A stretch of 35,867 nt of DNA, taken from the NCBI GenBank assembly GCA_035527535.1, contig DATLAK010000185.1, positions 1-35,867 on the forward strand, given 5' to 3'. The position numbers were made by a program, and so were the translations under genes. Below the pieces are notes generated by a model, which ran no database searches, was not told the DNA's origin, and saw only the letters and a list, made by a program, of their open reading frames with translations. The DNA is from Armatimonadota bacterium (GTDB lineage Bacteria; Armatimonadota; Hebobacteria; GCA-020354555; CP070648). This document shows positions 25,165 to 34,737 of the stretch, piece by piece. Within the stretch, counting starts at the first letter, position 1. The number at the start of each line of letters is the position of its first letter.

Positions 25165-25645
25165 GAGGGGCCTCCGTCGCCGCCGCGGTCGCCGGCCGCA
25201 AGTGCCCGCCAGTCGGCAAGTGGGCCTTGCCGTGTTCCGCGCTTTGGCGCTATCGGGGGGCAGGGCGGGCCCAGCCCCCCGGCGGCTTCGTTCGCGGCAG
25301 TGGTCCACAATTCCTGCCAGGCGGTCGAGGGCGCGGGTTACGGCCATGAGGGCGCGGGATTTCTTCTGGCACGAGGTTTGTTGCATGGGAGTTCGGGGTG
25401 CGCGCATGGAGGATGAGGTTTGGGCTATTATTGACCGGCTGCGGGGGGGAAGCCGGGCGGCGGGGCGGTCAGAAGGCGCTCGCGGCGGCGCTGGGCGTGG
25501 ACCGTTCTACCGTCACCGGGTGGCTGAGCGGCCGGCACGCGGTTACGTTGCCCATGCTGGTTGCGGCGGCGCGGGCGCTTGGGCTGCAGGTTGTGCTTGA
25601 GCGGCGATAATTAAGTCGACTGTCCCCGGAATTGGGAATTAGCGG
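25165..25645. other. Intergenic region with disrupted small HTH gene and short repeat
   Basis: Between the cupin gene and the second GT4 gene (both minus) is a plus-strand small helix-turn-helix gene (25406-25610, with a break), listed separately. A GACTGTCCCCG block lies at 25618-25628. The rest, 25165-25400, is Arg/Gly-coding in all frames and shows no gene I would support. Confidence 0.5.
25406..25610 (+). pseudogene. Small XRE-like helix-turn-helix gene, frame broken at a G7 run
   Basis: Two overlapping frames read as one short DNA-binding protein. The first gives MEDEVWAIIDRLRG from 25406. The second gives GGQKALAAALGVDRSTVTGW, then LSGRHAVTLPMLVAAARALG and a stop at 25610, a Cro/XRE-type helix-turn-helix. 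The two join if one G is removed from the seven-G run at 25443-25449, giving about 67 residues. With the sequence as written the frame is broken. The cause may be an error at the homopolymer, decay, or slippage. An HTH protein of 70 residues starting at 25398 in the second frame is an alternative, but its N-terminus is poor. Confidence 0.6.
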
Positions 25646-26734
25646 TCACCTGGAGAGCGCTGCGCGATACGCCTGCATCGTAGTACGGGCACACGCCTCC
25701 CAGGTGAACTCCCGTGCGCGCGCCAGTCCGCGCTCGCGCAGCCGCGCCCTCAAGTCAGCGTCCACACAGACCCTCACCAGGCCTTCGGCGATGGCGGCTG
25801 CGTCCAGTGGGTCCACCAGTTCGGCCGCGTCCGCAGCCACTTCCGCCAGCGCCGAACCGTTGGAGGTGAGACACGGAACGCCCTGCGCCATCGCCTCCAG
25901 CAAAGGCAGGCCAAAGCCCTCGTACAACGAGACGAAAGCGAGGGCCTGCGCGTGGTGGTACCAGGCCAGCAGGTCGTGGTCGCTGGCAGCGCCGGGGAGC
26001 CTGACGCGGGCACCGACGCCGTACTGCGCCGCCACCTGGGCCAGGTTGTCCACTCCCCAACCGGGGCTGCCGACCATGCACAGGTCCAGCCCCCCGAGCT
26101 GCGGCGACGCCTGGGCGAAGGCTTCAATCAGCCGGGCGTAGTTCTTACGGGGGCTGATGGTACCGACCGCGAGGATGTAGGGGCGCCCCTGGTTGGGATG
26201 GGCGAGCCCCTCCTGTTCCCTGCTCAAGTGCCACATCGACCCCACCCCGTGGTGCGCGACCGTGATCCGGCCGGGCTCGGTTCCCGGCAATTCCATCACC
26301 TCGCGTCGGGTGAACTCGGACACGCACAGGAGGTGGTCCGCTCGCCGGATGGCCGGCAGCCAAGTGCGACGAAGCATGTGCGCCATGCGCGGCGTGAACC
26401 ATTCGGGGTGTCGTACGAAGGCCAGGTCGTGGACGGTCGTGACCGACGAGCACGGCAGCCAGGGCGGCATCGCTGCATAGGGAAAGTGGATGAGCCGGCA
26501 GCGCTTGCGCACCAGCGCGTAGGGCACGAACACGCTCAGCCACAGCGGCACGTTGGCCGCTACCGTCTCCATCGTCGGGGGCACCGGCGCCTGCGCGCGC
26601 CGGCCGCGGTGCAGGATGAGGAACTTCTCCTGCGTCGGCAGCATCCCCAGGGCGCGAATCAGCTCCCGGATGTAGCGCGGGGTGCCCGACATCGCCCCGG
26701 CCAGCGCCGAGGCGTCTATGGCGATAGTGGTCAT
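25646..26734 (-). CDS. Glycosyltransferase family 4 protein
   Basis: A 362-residue GT4 enzyme. Landmarks: TTIAIDASALAGAMSGTPRY near the N-terminus, RLIHFPYAAMPPWLPCSSVT, TVHDLAFVRHPEWF, PYILAVGTISPRKNYARLIE (nucleotide-sugar domain) and SLYEGFGLPLLEAMAQGVPC, with the EX7E motif. The start at 26734 follows GGAGCAC; a longer frame from 26797 only adds codons of the short repeat block (GGGACTGTCCCC), so it is not used. It lies downstream of leuA but is separated from it by 87 bases that include repeats and a hairpin, so it is more likely a separate unit than part of the ilv operon. Confidence 0.9.
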   Translation of the reverse strand: MTTIAIDASALAGAMSGTPRYIRELIRALGMLPTQEKFLILHRGRRAQAPVPPTMETVAANVPLWLSVFVPYALVRKRCRLIHFPYAAMPPWLPCSSVTTVHDLAFVRHPEWFTPRMAHMLRRTWLPAIRRADHLLCVSEFTRREVMELPGTEPGRITVAHHGVGSMWHLSREQEGLAHPNQGRPYILAVGTISPRKNYARLIEAFAQASPQLGGLDLCMVGSPGWGVDNLAQVAAQYGVGARVRLPGAASDHDLLAWYHHAQALAFVSLYEGFGLPLLEAMAQGVPCLTSNGSALAEVAADAAELVDPLDAAAIAEGLVRVCVDADLRARLRERGLARAREFTWEACARTTMQAYRAALSR

Positions 26735-26747
26735 GTGCTCCGGCGTC

Positions 26748-26817
26748 GGGACTGTCCCCGAACGGGGACTGTCCCCTTGCGGGCGGGTACAGTCCACGTA
26801 GGGACAGTCCCCGCCCG
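26748..26817. repeat. GGGACTGTCCCC repeat block and hairpin after leuA
   Basis: GGGACTGTCCCC occurs at 26748-26759, an extended copy at 26764-26776, and a reversed copy at 26801-26812; a related GACTGTCCCCG lies at 25618. The arms 26780-26786 and 26811-26817 (CGGGCGG and its complement) also pair. The block sits just after leuA on the minus strand and could form the end of the ilv-leu transcript, though there is no T-tract. The same word recurring in two gaps suggests a dispersed intergenic repeat. Confidence 0.5.
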
Positions 26818-26821
26818 TCGC

Positions 26822-28423
26822 TCAGGCGGGGCGCTTGACCTTGCGGCGACCGCGCCGCAGGGTGCGCCGGTCAGCCAGGCGGTTGAGGGCCTGCACGTAC
26901 GCCTTGGCGCTGGCGTCAATGATGTCGGTGCTCGACCCGCGGCCGCTGAACTCGTGGTCATCCTCGTCCGCCAACCGCACGTACACCTCGCCCAGGGCGT
27001 CGGTGCCCCCGGTGACCGACTTGACCGAGAAGTCCACCAGGCGGTGGCGCTCCTGCACCAGTGAGTCTATCGCTTTGTAGACCGCGTCCACCGGCCCCAC
27101 GCCCAAGGCGGCGGCGGTCAACTCTTTCCCCTCGCGCAGCAGGCGCACCGTCGCCGAGGGCATGACCCCGCTGCCGCCGACGACGTGAAGATAGTCCAGC
27201 TGATAAACGCCCGGCACCCGGCGCAGCTCATCGGCGACGATGGATTCCAGCTCGTCGTCGCTGACCTCTTTACGCTGGTCGGCCAGCACCAGGAAGCGCT
27301 GATAGGTCTGCTCCAACTCGGCGGCGCCCAGTTGATAGCCCAGCTCCGAGAGCCGGTGTCCCACTGCCTTGCGGCCCGAGCGGCTGGTGAGCACGATCTC
27401 GCTCTTCTCCAGCCCGATCTTCTGCGGCCGGATGATCTCGAAGCTCTGCCGCTGCTTGAGCAGCTTGATCACGCCGTCAACATGCACCCCGGAGGAATGG
27501 GCGAACGCGTTCGCCCCGACGATCGCCTTGTTCGGTTGCACCGCGATGCCGGTGATGTCCCGCACCAGGCGCGAGCTGCGGTAGATCTCCTTGAGGTTGA
27601 TGCCGGTGGCGAACCGGCGCTTCAACTCGCGCCGGGTGTCGAGGATGAGCGCGATCTCCTCCAGCGCCGCGTTGCCGGCGCGCTCGCCCAAGCCGTTGAT
27701 GGTGCACTCCACCTGGGTGGCGCCGTTTTGCACCCCCGCCAGCGAGTTGGCGGTGGCGAGGCCCAGGTCGTCGTGGCAGTGTACGCTGAAAACCACCCGG
27801 TCGGCGTTGGGCACCGACTCGCGCAGCCGGCGGATGAGGTCGCCGAACTCCTGCGGTAGGGCGTAGCCCAGGGTATCCGGGATGTTGATGATCGCGGCGC
27901 CCGCCTCGATGGTCGCCTCGACGACCTGGCACAGAAAATCGAACTCGGTGCGGGTGGCGTCCATGGGGGAGAACTCCACCTCCGGCACCTGCTGGCGCGC
28001 GCGCTTCACCGAGGCCACTGCCAGCTCGATCACTTCGTCCTTGGTCTTGCGCAGGATCGCCTCCCGATGCTGAGGGGAGGTGCTGAGGAAAACGTGGAGG
28101 CGCACCCGCTTGCCGCCCCGCAAGGCCTCGGCGGTGCGGTCAATACCCTCGGGCCGGCAGAGGCTGAGCGCAGTGATCGTCGGCCCCTGCACGTCTTTCA
28201 CGATCTGCCGCACCGCCTCGAAATCACCCGGCGACGAATAGGGGAACCCGGCCTCAATCACATCCACCCCCAACCGGGCCAACTGATGGGCGACCTGCAA
28301 CTTCTCCGACGTGCTCATTCTGCCGCCCGGGCACTGCTCGGCATCGCGCAGGGTAGTGTCGAAGATGGCGATTCGGGTCTTGGTGCTCTTCCGCTTCCTC
28401 TGTGCCGCGCTAGTGGCGGTCAT
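26822..28423 (-). CDS. leuA: 2-isopropylmalate synthase (LeuA-type)
   Basis: A 533-residue enzyme of the LeuA/homocitrate/citramalate synthase family, which condenses acetyl-CoA with a 2-oxoacid. Seen: IFDTTLRDAEQCPGGRM (metal-binding Asp27, with Gly replaced by Ala after it), EFSPMDATRTEFDFL, FSVHCHDDLGLATANSLAGV with the metal histidines, and NGLGERAGNAALEEIALIL. The C-terminal regulatory LeuA dimer domain (about residues 395-515) is present: LDYLHVVGGSGVMPSATV and GPVDAVYKAIDSL. The usual GIHQDG reads GVHVDG here, so substrate choice (2-oxoisovalerate, expected from the operon) is not certain. Start supported by AGGAGG ten bases upstream. Last gene of the ilv operon; isopropylmalate isomerase and dehydrogenase are not in the window. 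Confidence 0.9.
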   Translation of the reverse strand: MTATSAAQRKRKSTKTRIAIFDTTLRDAEQCPGGRMSTSEKLQVAHQLARLGVDVIEAGFPYSSPGDFEAVRQIVKDVQGPTITALSLCRPEGIDRTAEALRGGKRVRLHVFLSTSPQHREAILRKTKDEVIELAVASVKRARQQVPEVEFSPMDATRTEFDFLCQVVEATIEAGAAIINIPDTLGYALPQEFGDLIRRLRESVPNADRVVFSVHCHDDLGLATANSLAGVQNGATQVECTINGLGERAGNAALEEIALILDTRRELKRRFATGINLKEIYRSSRLVRDITGIAVQPNKAIVGANAFAHSSGVHVDGVIKLLKQRQSFEIIRPQKIGLEKSEIVLTSRSGRKAVGHRLSELGYQLGAAELEQTYQRFLVLADQRKEVSDDELESIVADELRRVPGVYQLDYLHVVGGSGVMPSATVRLLREGKELTAAALGVGPVDAVYKAIDSLVQERHRLVDFSVKSVTGGTDALGEVYVRLADEDDHEFSGRGSSTDIIDASAKAYVQALNRLADRRTLRRGRRKVKRPA

Positions 28424-28455
28424 CTCGGTGGGCCTCCTGCAGCTCGGTCATACTC

Positions 28456-29448
<993 letters not shown>

Positions 29449-29497
29449 TACCTACCTCCGTTAGCAGGATTCTGCGCTGTGCCTCGTCCACGCATGC

Positions 29498-29845
29498 TCA
29501 CCCGCAGCGACTTCTTTCCGCCCCCTGGCTCCCGCCAGCCCACCGCCAAGCCCTCGCCGCCAGCACGCCGTAGAACAGCCCCACGGCGACGAAGATGCCG
29601 AGGTTGATGACCAGCGCCCGGACGCTGTCCAGGCCGAGGCGGGCGGTAAGGAGATTATAGACCATCCACAGGATATAGACCAGCCCGCCCGCGGCCGCCA
29701 GCAGCCCGCCCAGAATCAGCGCCCGCCGGCGCCGCCCGCCGAACAGCGCACCGACCACCGCCAGCGCGACGCCGCCGCCCCCTAACGCCGCCGCGACCGC
29801 GCGCACGATGGCCTCGGCCTGGCCGGGTGAGACGATCTCGTTCAT
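29498..29845 (-). CDS. Small membrane protein of unknown function within the ilv operon
   Basis: A 115-residue protein with about three hydrophobic segments (near 16-34, 43-65 and 78-98), an Arg-rich link after the first (GGRRRRALI) and no motif I recognise. It begins four bases after the stop of the preceding small gene, which suggests coupled translation; the spacing to ilvC is 49 bases. No function can be given. Its position between ilvN and ilvC could mean a transport or accessory role for branched-chain amino-acid metabolism, but it may equally be an unrelated passenger. Confidence 0.7.
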   Translation of the reverse strand: MNEIVSPGQAEAIVRAVAAALGGGGVALAVVGALFGGRRRRALILGGLLAAAGGLVYILWMVYNLLTARLGLDSVRALVINLGIFVAVGLFYGVLAARAWRWAGGSQGAERSRCG

Positions 29846-29849
29846 GGCG

Positions 29850-30056
29850 CTACTTGCGCCCGCGCGAGGTGAAGATGAGGGTCAGCACCACCGCCGCGAT
29901 GAGGATGAGCACGACCGCGGGGCGGCTGAGGTTGACCTCGGGGACGCGCCCGGCGATGCTCTGCACCAACTTGGCGCCGCCGTACACGGCGAAGAAGTAG
30001 CCGAGCACCAGCCCCAGCGCGAATACCAGCAGATCCTTCGCCAATCCACCGCGCAT
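29850..30056 (-). CDS. Small membrane protein of unknown function within the ilv operon
   Basis: A 68-residue protein with two hydrophobic segments (about 7-25 and 44-64) that end in a basic tail (TSRGRK). The ATG at 30056 follows GGAGGTGCGTG; the frame is open to 30092 without such a site. It starts 32 bases after ilvN. No family was recognised. Confidence 0.7.
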   Translation of the reverse strand: MRGGLAKDLLVFALGLVLGYFFAVYGGAKLVQSIAGRVPEVNLSRPAVVLILIAAVVLTLIFTSRGRK

Positions 30057-30088
30057 CACGCACCTCCGCCCATCTCGACGTGCTTGAC

Positions 30089-30574
30089 TCACGTCTGCTT
30101 GGCCCCGCGCACGAGGACGACCTTGCCGGTGCGCACCATCTCGACGATGCCGTGCTTCGCCAACAGGTTCTCCAGGGCGCTGATCTTCTCCTCGTTGCCG
30201 GTGGCCTCGATGATGAGGGTGTCGGCGGCGACGTCCACGATGTTGCTGCGGAAGATGGCCGCGACCTGCATGATCTCATTGCGCGCGTCGGGGTGCGCCT
30301 TGACCTTGATTAGCGCCAGCTCGCGCGAGACCACCGGGTCGCCGATGTGGTCGAGCACCTTGATGACGTCGCGCAGCTTGTAGAGCTGCTTGCTGATCTG
30401 CTCCAGCACCCATTCCGGCCCCTCGACCACGATCGTCATGCGCGAGGTCTGGGGGGCCTCGGTGGTGCTGACGGCCAGGCTCTCGATGTTGAACCCGCGC
30501 CGCGCGAACAACCCCGCGCAGCGGGCGAGCACCCCGGGTTGGTTCTCTACCAGCACAGAGATGGTGTGTCGCAT
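30089..30574 (-). CDS. ilvN: Acetolactate synthase small (regulatory) subunit
   Basis: A 161-residue protein, the size of IlvH/IlvN. The N-terminal ACT domain is clear: RHTISVLVENQPGVLARCAG, then LFARRGFNIESLAVSTTEAP and SRMTIVVEGPEWVLEQISKQ. The second domain reads RELALIKVKAHPDARNEIMQ, then VDVAADTLIIEATGNEEKIS. ACT domains bind valine and make the holoenzyme feedback-sensitive; the N-G-type turn (ENQPG, GFNIES) involved in valine binding is present. The start at 30574 has GGGAGG upstream. The 78-base gap to ilvB contains a long imperfect hairpin (30589-30649). Confidence 0.95.
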   Translation of the reverse strand: MRHTISVLVENQPGVLARCAGLFARRGFNIESLAVSTTEAPQTSRMTIVVEGPEWVLEQISKQLYKLRDVIKVLDHIGDPVVSRELALIKVKAHPDARNEIMQVAAIFRSNIVDVAADTLIIEATGNEEKISALENLLAKHGIVEMVRTGKVVLVRGAKQT

Positions 30575-30588
30575 CTGGTCCCTCCCGT

Positions 30589-30649
30589 ATGGAGCATGGC
30601 CGCCCCGGCCGTGTCGTCGCCCGCACAGGCGAGGGCGCCTATGCTCCAT
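30589..30649. other. Hairpin between ilvB and ilvN
   Basis: ATGGAGCAT (30589-30597) pairs with ATGCTCCAT (30641-30649), and GGCCGCCC pairs imperfectly with GGGCGCC next to it. It may process the operon transcript or set the ratio of large to small subunit. It has no T-tract. Confidence 0.4.
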
Positions 30650-30652
30650 GCG

Positions 30653-32326
30653 CTAATCAATCATCATCTGGTCAATGGAGCCGCCCGCCGGCACCATCGG
30701 CATCACGTTTTCCTCGCGGTTGATGCGGAAGTCAATCAGGCACGGGCGATCGCGCACGCGCATCGCCTTGCGCAGCGCCGGCCGCACCTCCTGCTCCTGC
30801 TCCACGCGTATCCCCACCGCGCCGTAGGCCTCCGCCAGCGTGACGAAGTTGGGCATCCCGCACGACACGTCAACGCACGAGTAGCGCCCGCCGAAAAACA
30901 GCTCCTGCCACTGGCGCACCATGCCCAGGTAGCAGTTGTTGAGGATCGCCACCTTCACCGCCAGCTTGTTCGCCACCGCCGTCGCCAGCTCCTGAATGTT
31001 CATCTGGATGCTGCCGTCGCCGGCGATGTCCCACACCACGGCGTCCGGGAACGCAACCTGCGCCCCGATCGCCGCCGGGAACCCGTAGCCCATGGTGCCC
31101 AGGCCGCCGGACGACAGAAACCGCCGCGGCCGCTGGCAGGGGTAGAACTGCGCCGCCCACCTCTGGTTCTGTCCCACCTCGGTCGTGATGATGGCGTCGC
31201 CCCCCGTGATCTTATGGATCTCCTCGACGATCATCTGCGGTTTCAGCCCGTCCCCCTTGTAGGACAGCGGGTAGCGCTCCTTCCACTCCTGAATCTGCGC
31301 CAGCCACGGCGAATGATCCTGCTGGTCGAGGCGTTTCATCAGCGCCTGGAGCACGAGCTTGACGTCGCCCACGATGGGCACCGCCGGCGGCACCGACTTG
31401 CCGATCTCCGCCGGGTCAATATCAATGTGGATGAACTTGGCGTTGGGGGCGAAGGTCTCGAGCTTGCCCGTCACGCGGTCGTCGAAGCGCATGCCCGCGG
31501 CGATGATGACGTCGGCGCCGTTGAGGGCGTAGTTGGAGTAGGCGGTACCGTGCATGCCCGGCATCCCCAGCGACAGCCCGTTGCGCTCCGGGAACACGCC
31601 CTTGCCCATGAGTGTGGCCGTCACCGGCGTGTTGATGAGCTCGGCGAACTTCGCCAGCTCGTCCGCGGCCTCCGACGCCACCACGCCGCCCCCGGCGATG
31701 ATCACCGGCCGCTCCGCGCCGGCAATGAGCGCCGCGGCCTTCTTGACTTGCAGTGGGTGGCCCTTGGCCTGCGGCTGATAGCCGCGCAGCTCGACCTTGT
31801 CGGGATACTCGAAATCGAGCTCGGCCTGGGCGACGTCGCGCGGCAGATCAATCAGCACCGGGCCGCGGCGGCCGGTGGAGGCGATGTAGAAGGCCTCCTT
31901 GATCACGCGCGGCAGCTCGCGCACGTCCTTGACCAGGTAGTTGTGCTTGGTGATGGGCATGGTGATGCCGGTGATGTCGGCCTCCTGGAAGGAGTCGCGA
32001 CCGATCGCCGCGGTGACCACCTGCCCGGTGACCGCCACCAGTGGGATCGAATCCATGTACGCCGTGGCGATGCCGGTGACGAGGTTGGTCGCCCCGGGGC
32101 CCGAGGTCGCCAGGCACACCCCGACCTTGCCCGTCGCGCGCGCGTAGCCGTCGGCGGCGTGCGCCGCCGCTTGCTCGTGCCGCACCAGGATGTGCCGGAT
32201 CTCCTGTTCGTGATAAAGCGCATCCGAGATCGGCAGCAACGCCCCCCCCGGATAGCCGAAGATGACCTCGACCCCCTCGCGCTTGAAGCCCTCCAACAGC
32301 GCCTGCGCGCCTGTCATTCGCATCAT
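30653..32326 (-). CDS. ilvB: Acetolactate synthase large (catalytic) subunit
   Basis: A 557-residue thiamine-diphosphate enzyme making 2-acetolactate from pyruvate. Seen: [40 protein letters not shown] with the catalytic glutamate, [40 protein letters not shown] and [20 protein letters not shown], the ThDP-binding GDG...N motif. The start codon overlaps the ilvD stop codon as ATGA (32326-32323), so the two are translationally coupled. AGGGAGGGG lies upstream; a second ATG follows at once. Confidence 0.95.
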   Translation of the reverse strand: MMRMTGAQALLEGFKREGVEVIFGYPGGALLPISDALYHEQEIRHILVRHEQAAAHAADGYARATGKVGVCLATSGPGATNLVTGIATAYMDSIPLVAVTGQVVTAAIGRDSFQEADITGITMPITKHNYLVKDVRELPRVIKEAFYIASTGRRGPVLIDLPRDVAQAELDFEYPDKVELRGYQPQAKGHPLQVKKAAALIAGAERPVIIAGGGVVASEAADELAKFAELINTPVTATLMGKGVFPERNGLSLGMPGMHGTAYSNYALNGADVIIAAGMRFDDRVTGKLETFAPNAKFIHIDIDPAEIGKSVPPAVPIVGDVKLVLQALMKRLDQQDHSPWLAQIQEWKERYPLSYKGDGLKPQMIVEEIHKITGGDAIITTEVGQNQRWAAQFYPCQRPRRFLSSGGLGTMGYGFPAAIGAQVAFPDAVVWDIAGDGSIQMNIQELATAVANKLAVKVAILNNCYLGMVRQWQELFFGGRYSCVDVSCGMPNFVTLAEAYGAVGIRVEQEQEVRPALRKAMRVRDRPCLIDFRINREENVMPMVPAGGSIDQMMID

Positions 32327-33999
32327 GCACCCCTCCCTGCGTCGCCATCCGCGCTCAGCACCGCTCCCGACGCCGCCGAGGTCACCAGCCGCGCATAGCG
32401 CGCCAACCACCCGCGCTTGACCTTGGGCTCCGGCGCCCGCCACGCTTGCCGCCGGCGCGCGATCTCATCCTGCGCTACCAGCAAGTCTATCGTCCGCGCG
32501 TCGAGGTCGATCGCGATCTCGTCCCCTTCCTGCACCAGGGCCAGCGGCCCGCCTGCCATCGCCTCGGGGGAAATGTGTCCGGCCGAGAGTCCCACCGTCG
32601 CCCCCGAGAAGCGCCCGTCGGTGAGCAGCGCCACCGACTCCCCCAGCCCCGCGCCGGTGATGAGCGACGTCGGATACAGCATCTCCCGCATTCCCGGCCC
32701 CCCGCGCGGCCCCTCGTAGCGCACCACCACCACCTCCCCGGGCTTGATGTCCCCTTTGAGAATGGCGGCGCTGGTCGCCCCCTCGCTGTCGAACACGCGC
32801 GCCGAGCCGCGGAACTTGCGCATGCCCGCGGCGACCGCCGACTGCTTGACCACCGCCCCCTCGGGCGCCAAGTTCCCGCGCAGGATGGCGATGCCGCCCT
32901 GCTCGTGGTAGGGGCGGTCGAGCGGGCGGATGACCTCGTCGTCCGCCACTGTCGCCGCGGCCGCGATGTCGCGCAGGTCGCTCCCGTTGACGGTCGGGCT
33001 GGACTCCAGCGCCTCGCGCAGCACGTGCAGCACCGCCGGGACGCCGCCGGCGTGGTCGAGGTCCTCCATGAAGTGCTTGCCGCCGGGCAGCATGTCGGTC
33101 AGGTGCGGGGTGACGCGGCTGATCTGATCGAACCAGTCGAGCTCGAAGTCCACCCCCGCCTCGTGCGCGATCGCCGGCAAGTGCAGCACCGTATTGGTCG
33201 AGCCGCCGAGCGCGTTGTCCACGCGAACGGCGTTGCGAAACGCCGCCGGGGTCATGACCATACGCGGCCGCAGGTCCTCGGCGATCAGCTCGACGATGCG
33301 CTTGCCCGTCTCGTAGGCGAGGCGGCGCTTCTCGGCGGAGATGGCGAGCGCGGTGCCGGCGTGGGTCAGGCTCATGCCCATCGCCTCGGTGAGACAGGCC
33401 ATGGTGTTGGCGGTGTACAGCCCCTGACAGGAGCCGCCGCCGGGGCAGGCGCAGTACGCGCGCTCCTCCAGGTCGGCGTCGGTGATCTCGCCCTTCTGCG
33501 CCTGGGCCACCGCGTAGTAGGTTTCCCCGTAGGACACGCGCGCGCCGCGGAAGCGACCGGCGAGCATGGGCCCGGCGGTGAGGACGATCGCCGGCAGGTC
33601 GAGCCGCGCCGCCGCCATGAGCATGCCCGGCGTGATCTTGTCGCAGTTGGTCAGCAGCACCAGGCCGTCGAAGGCGTGCCCCTCGGCCATGGACTCGACG
33701 GAGTCGGCGATGAGCTCGCGCGAGGCCAGCGAGTAGTGCATGCCCTTGTGGCCCATGGCGATGCCATCGCAGATGGCGGGCAGCCCGAAGCAGAACGCGG
33801 CGCCGCCGGCGGCGTAGATGCCGCGCTCGATGTGGCGCTCGAGGTCGCGCATGCCGACGTGGCCGGGCACGATGTCGGTGAAGCTGGAGGCGACGGCCAC
33901 AAACGGTCGGCCCATTTCCTCGCGGCTCAAGCCGCATGCGTACAGCAGCGAGCGATGGGGCGCTCGCTCCCGGCCCTGCTTGATCACGTCGCTGCGCAT
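32323..33999 (-). CDS. ilvD: Dihydroxy-acid dehydratase
   Basis: A 558-residue enzyme that dehydrates dihydroxyisovalerate and dihydroxymethylvalerate, the step before the final transamination. Iron-sulfur cysteines lie in [12 protein letters not shown] and in [16 protein letters not shown]. At the first cluster position [15 protein letters not shown] lacks the extra cysteine of [2Fe-2S] enzymes, as in the E. coli-type [4Fe-4S] group, which is oxygen-sensitive. Other landmarks are [36 protein letters not shown] and [32 protein letters not shown] precedes the ATG at 33999. First gene of the operon, about 110 bases after the T-box terminator. Long frames on both strands overlapping it are shadows. 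Confidence 0.95.
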   Translation of the reverse strand: MRSDVIKQGRERAPHRSLLYACGLSREEMGRPFVAVASSFTDIVPGHVGMRDLERHIERGIYAAGGAAFCFGLPAICDGIAMGHKGMHYSLASRELIADSVESMAEGHAFDGLVLLTNCDKITPGMLMAAARLDLPAIVLTAGPMLAGRFRGARVSYGETYYAVAQAQKGEITDADLEERAYCACPGGGSCQGLYTANTMACLTEAMGMSLTHAGTALAISAEKRRLAYETGKRIVELIAEDLRPRMVMTPAAFRNAVRVDNALGGSTNTVLHLPAIAHEAGVDFELDWFDQISRVTPHLTDMLPGGKHFMEDLDHAGGVPAVLHVLREALESSPTVNGSDLRDIAAAATVADDEVIRPLDRPYHEQGGIAILRGNLAPEGAVVKQSAVAAGMRKFRGSARVFDSEGATSAAILKGDIKPGEVVVVRYEGPRGGPGMREMLYPTSLITGAGLGESVALLTDGRFSGATVGLSAGHISPEAMAGGPLALVQEGDEIAIDLDARTIDLLVAQDEIARRRQAWRAPEPKVKRGWLARYARLVTSAASGAVLSADGDAGRGA

Positions 34000-34112
34000 G
34001 AATGTATCCTCGTCTGGGCACCCCGGTATGGGCGCCCTATGCTTGCGGGCGGCCAGGCGGGGCCGCCCCGGTCGTCACCTTGTCTTCGCCCTGCAGGCTG
34101 GCCGCGCATCAG
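34000..34112. other. Spacer between T-box terminator and ilvD
   Basis: On the minus strand this is the untranslated part of the ilv leader after the terminator. It holds GGGCGGCC/GGCCGCCC-type complementary GC words but no gene. The ribosome-binding site of ilvD is at its lower end. Confidence 0.5.
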
Positions 34113-34150
34113 AATGACAAACGCCTCTCATCCGATTGGGACGAGAGGCG
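34113..34150 (-). terminator. T-box-controlled intrinsic terminator
   Basis: Arms 34139-34150 and 34122-34133 pair over 12 bases with one G-U pair (CGCCTCTCGTCC with GGATGAGAGGCG), loop CAATC, followed on the minus strand by TTTGTCATT. The 5' arm competes with the antiterminator that contains the T-box sequence. Confidence 0.85.
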
Positions 34151-34446
34151 CAAGGTCTCACGCGGTACCACCCAACTTGAAGTGGCACCCCGACATGTCG
34201 GGGTGCTTCACCCCTTCTCAACGCGCGCTAACGGGCGCACCCGGTGTGCCCTGGCGATCAAGACGCGACCGTATCAGGCACACGGCTCCGGGGCGACGTT
34301 CGGCGGGTGCACGGGGCCGGCTCTCACCTCTCGGCCTTGCTCGAGGCAGGCCTTTCGGCTCCGCTCGAATCAGGCCTTACCCGGCTCTCTGTTCCCGGCG
34401 CTACCGCCTACTCCTCCCCTTCTCGGCCATTGCGGTCTTTGATTGC
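34113..34446 (-). promoter_or_regulatory. T-box riboswitch leader of the ilv operon
   Basis: Read on the minus strand: Stem I elements AGAAGGGGAGGAGTAGGCGG (with the AGTA of the specifier loop), CAGAGAGCCGG and GGTGAGAGCCGG; the specifier side CCGCCGAACGTCGCCC, whose likely codon is GUC at 34295-34297; a Stem III hairpin with 11-bp arms (GCACCCCGACA, 34185-34206); then the T-box itself, GGGTGGTACCGCG (34161-34173). In the T-box the bulge TGGT pairs with the ACCA end of an uncharged tRNA, as expected for Val, Leu or Ile tRNAs. A terminator follows. When the tRNA is uncharged it stabilises the antiterminator and the ilv operon is transcribed; charged tRNA lets the terminator form. Valine as the sensed amino acid is inferred from the GAA-C-NNN register; other registers would give ACG or CGU. 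Confidence 0.9.
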
Positions 34447-34452
34447 TGGTGG

Positions 34453-34481
34453 ATTATACCATGTGCGGCGCAGGCGGTCAA
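34453..34481 (-). promoter_or_regulatory. Near-consensus sigma-70 promoter of the ilv operon
   Basis: On the minus strand: TTGACC (34476-34481), a 17-bp spacer, then TATAAT (34453-34458) preceded by TGG, an extended -10. Transcription should begin near 34446, just ahead of Stem I of the T-box. It is the strongest promoter match in the window. Confidence 0.9.
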
Positions 34482-34737
34482 TCGCGGCCTCAATGGGCCA
34501 CCTGAGACAGGAGCTCCGTTCTTAGCGAGCCTTCCTCGAACGCCCCTACAGTAGCATGTCGTGATCTCGCGCGGTTGAAACCGCGCGCCCAATCAACATA
34601 TCAGAACATGGTTGAGGGATCACTGCTGACGTCGGCACCAGTTCGGGGGGCGCGAGCACACATGCTGCCCAATCCGCGACCGCCGGCAGGACACGCCTCG
34701 TTCGAGAAGAACTCAAACCATGCGAGGAATGTGAACA
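34482..34737. other. Intergenic region between ilv promoter and UroD-like gene
   Basis: Divergent gap. It contains GCCCCTAC at about 34552-34559 (half of a GTAGGGGC palindrome) and a hairpin with arms CGCGCGGTT/AACCGCGCG at 34568-34587. No gene or clear plus-strand promoter was found; the ribosome-binding site GAGGAA of the next gene is at 34724-34729. Confidence 0.5.

Noticed and set aside
30347-32398. 683-codon plus-strand open frame
   Set aside because: Shadow of ilvB and ilvN; His/Arg-rich low complexity.
32446-34554. 702-codon plus-strand open frame, and a 518-codon minus frame at 32465-34021
   Set aside because: Both lie over ilvD in other frames. The plus frame also runs through the T-box and promoter, which cannot be coding.
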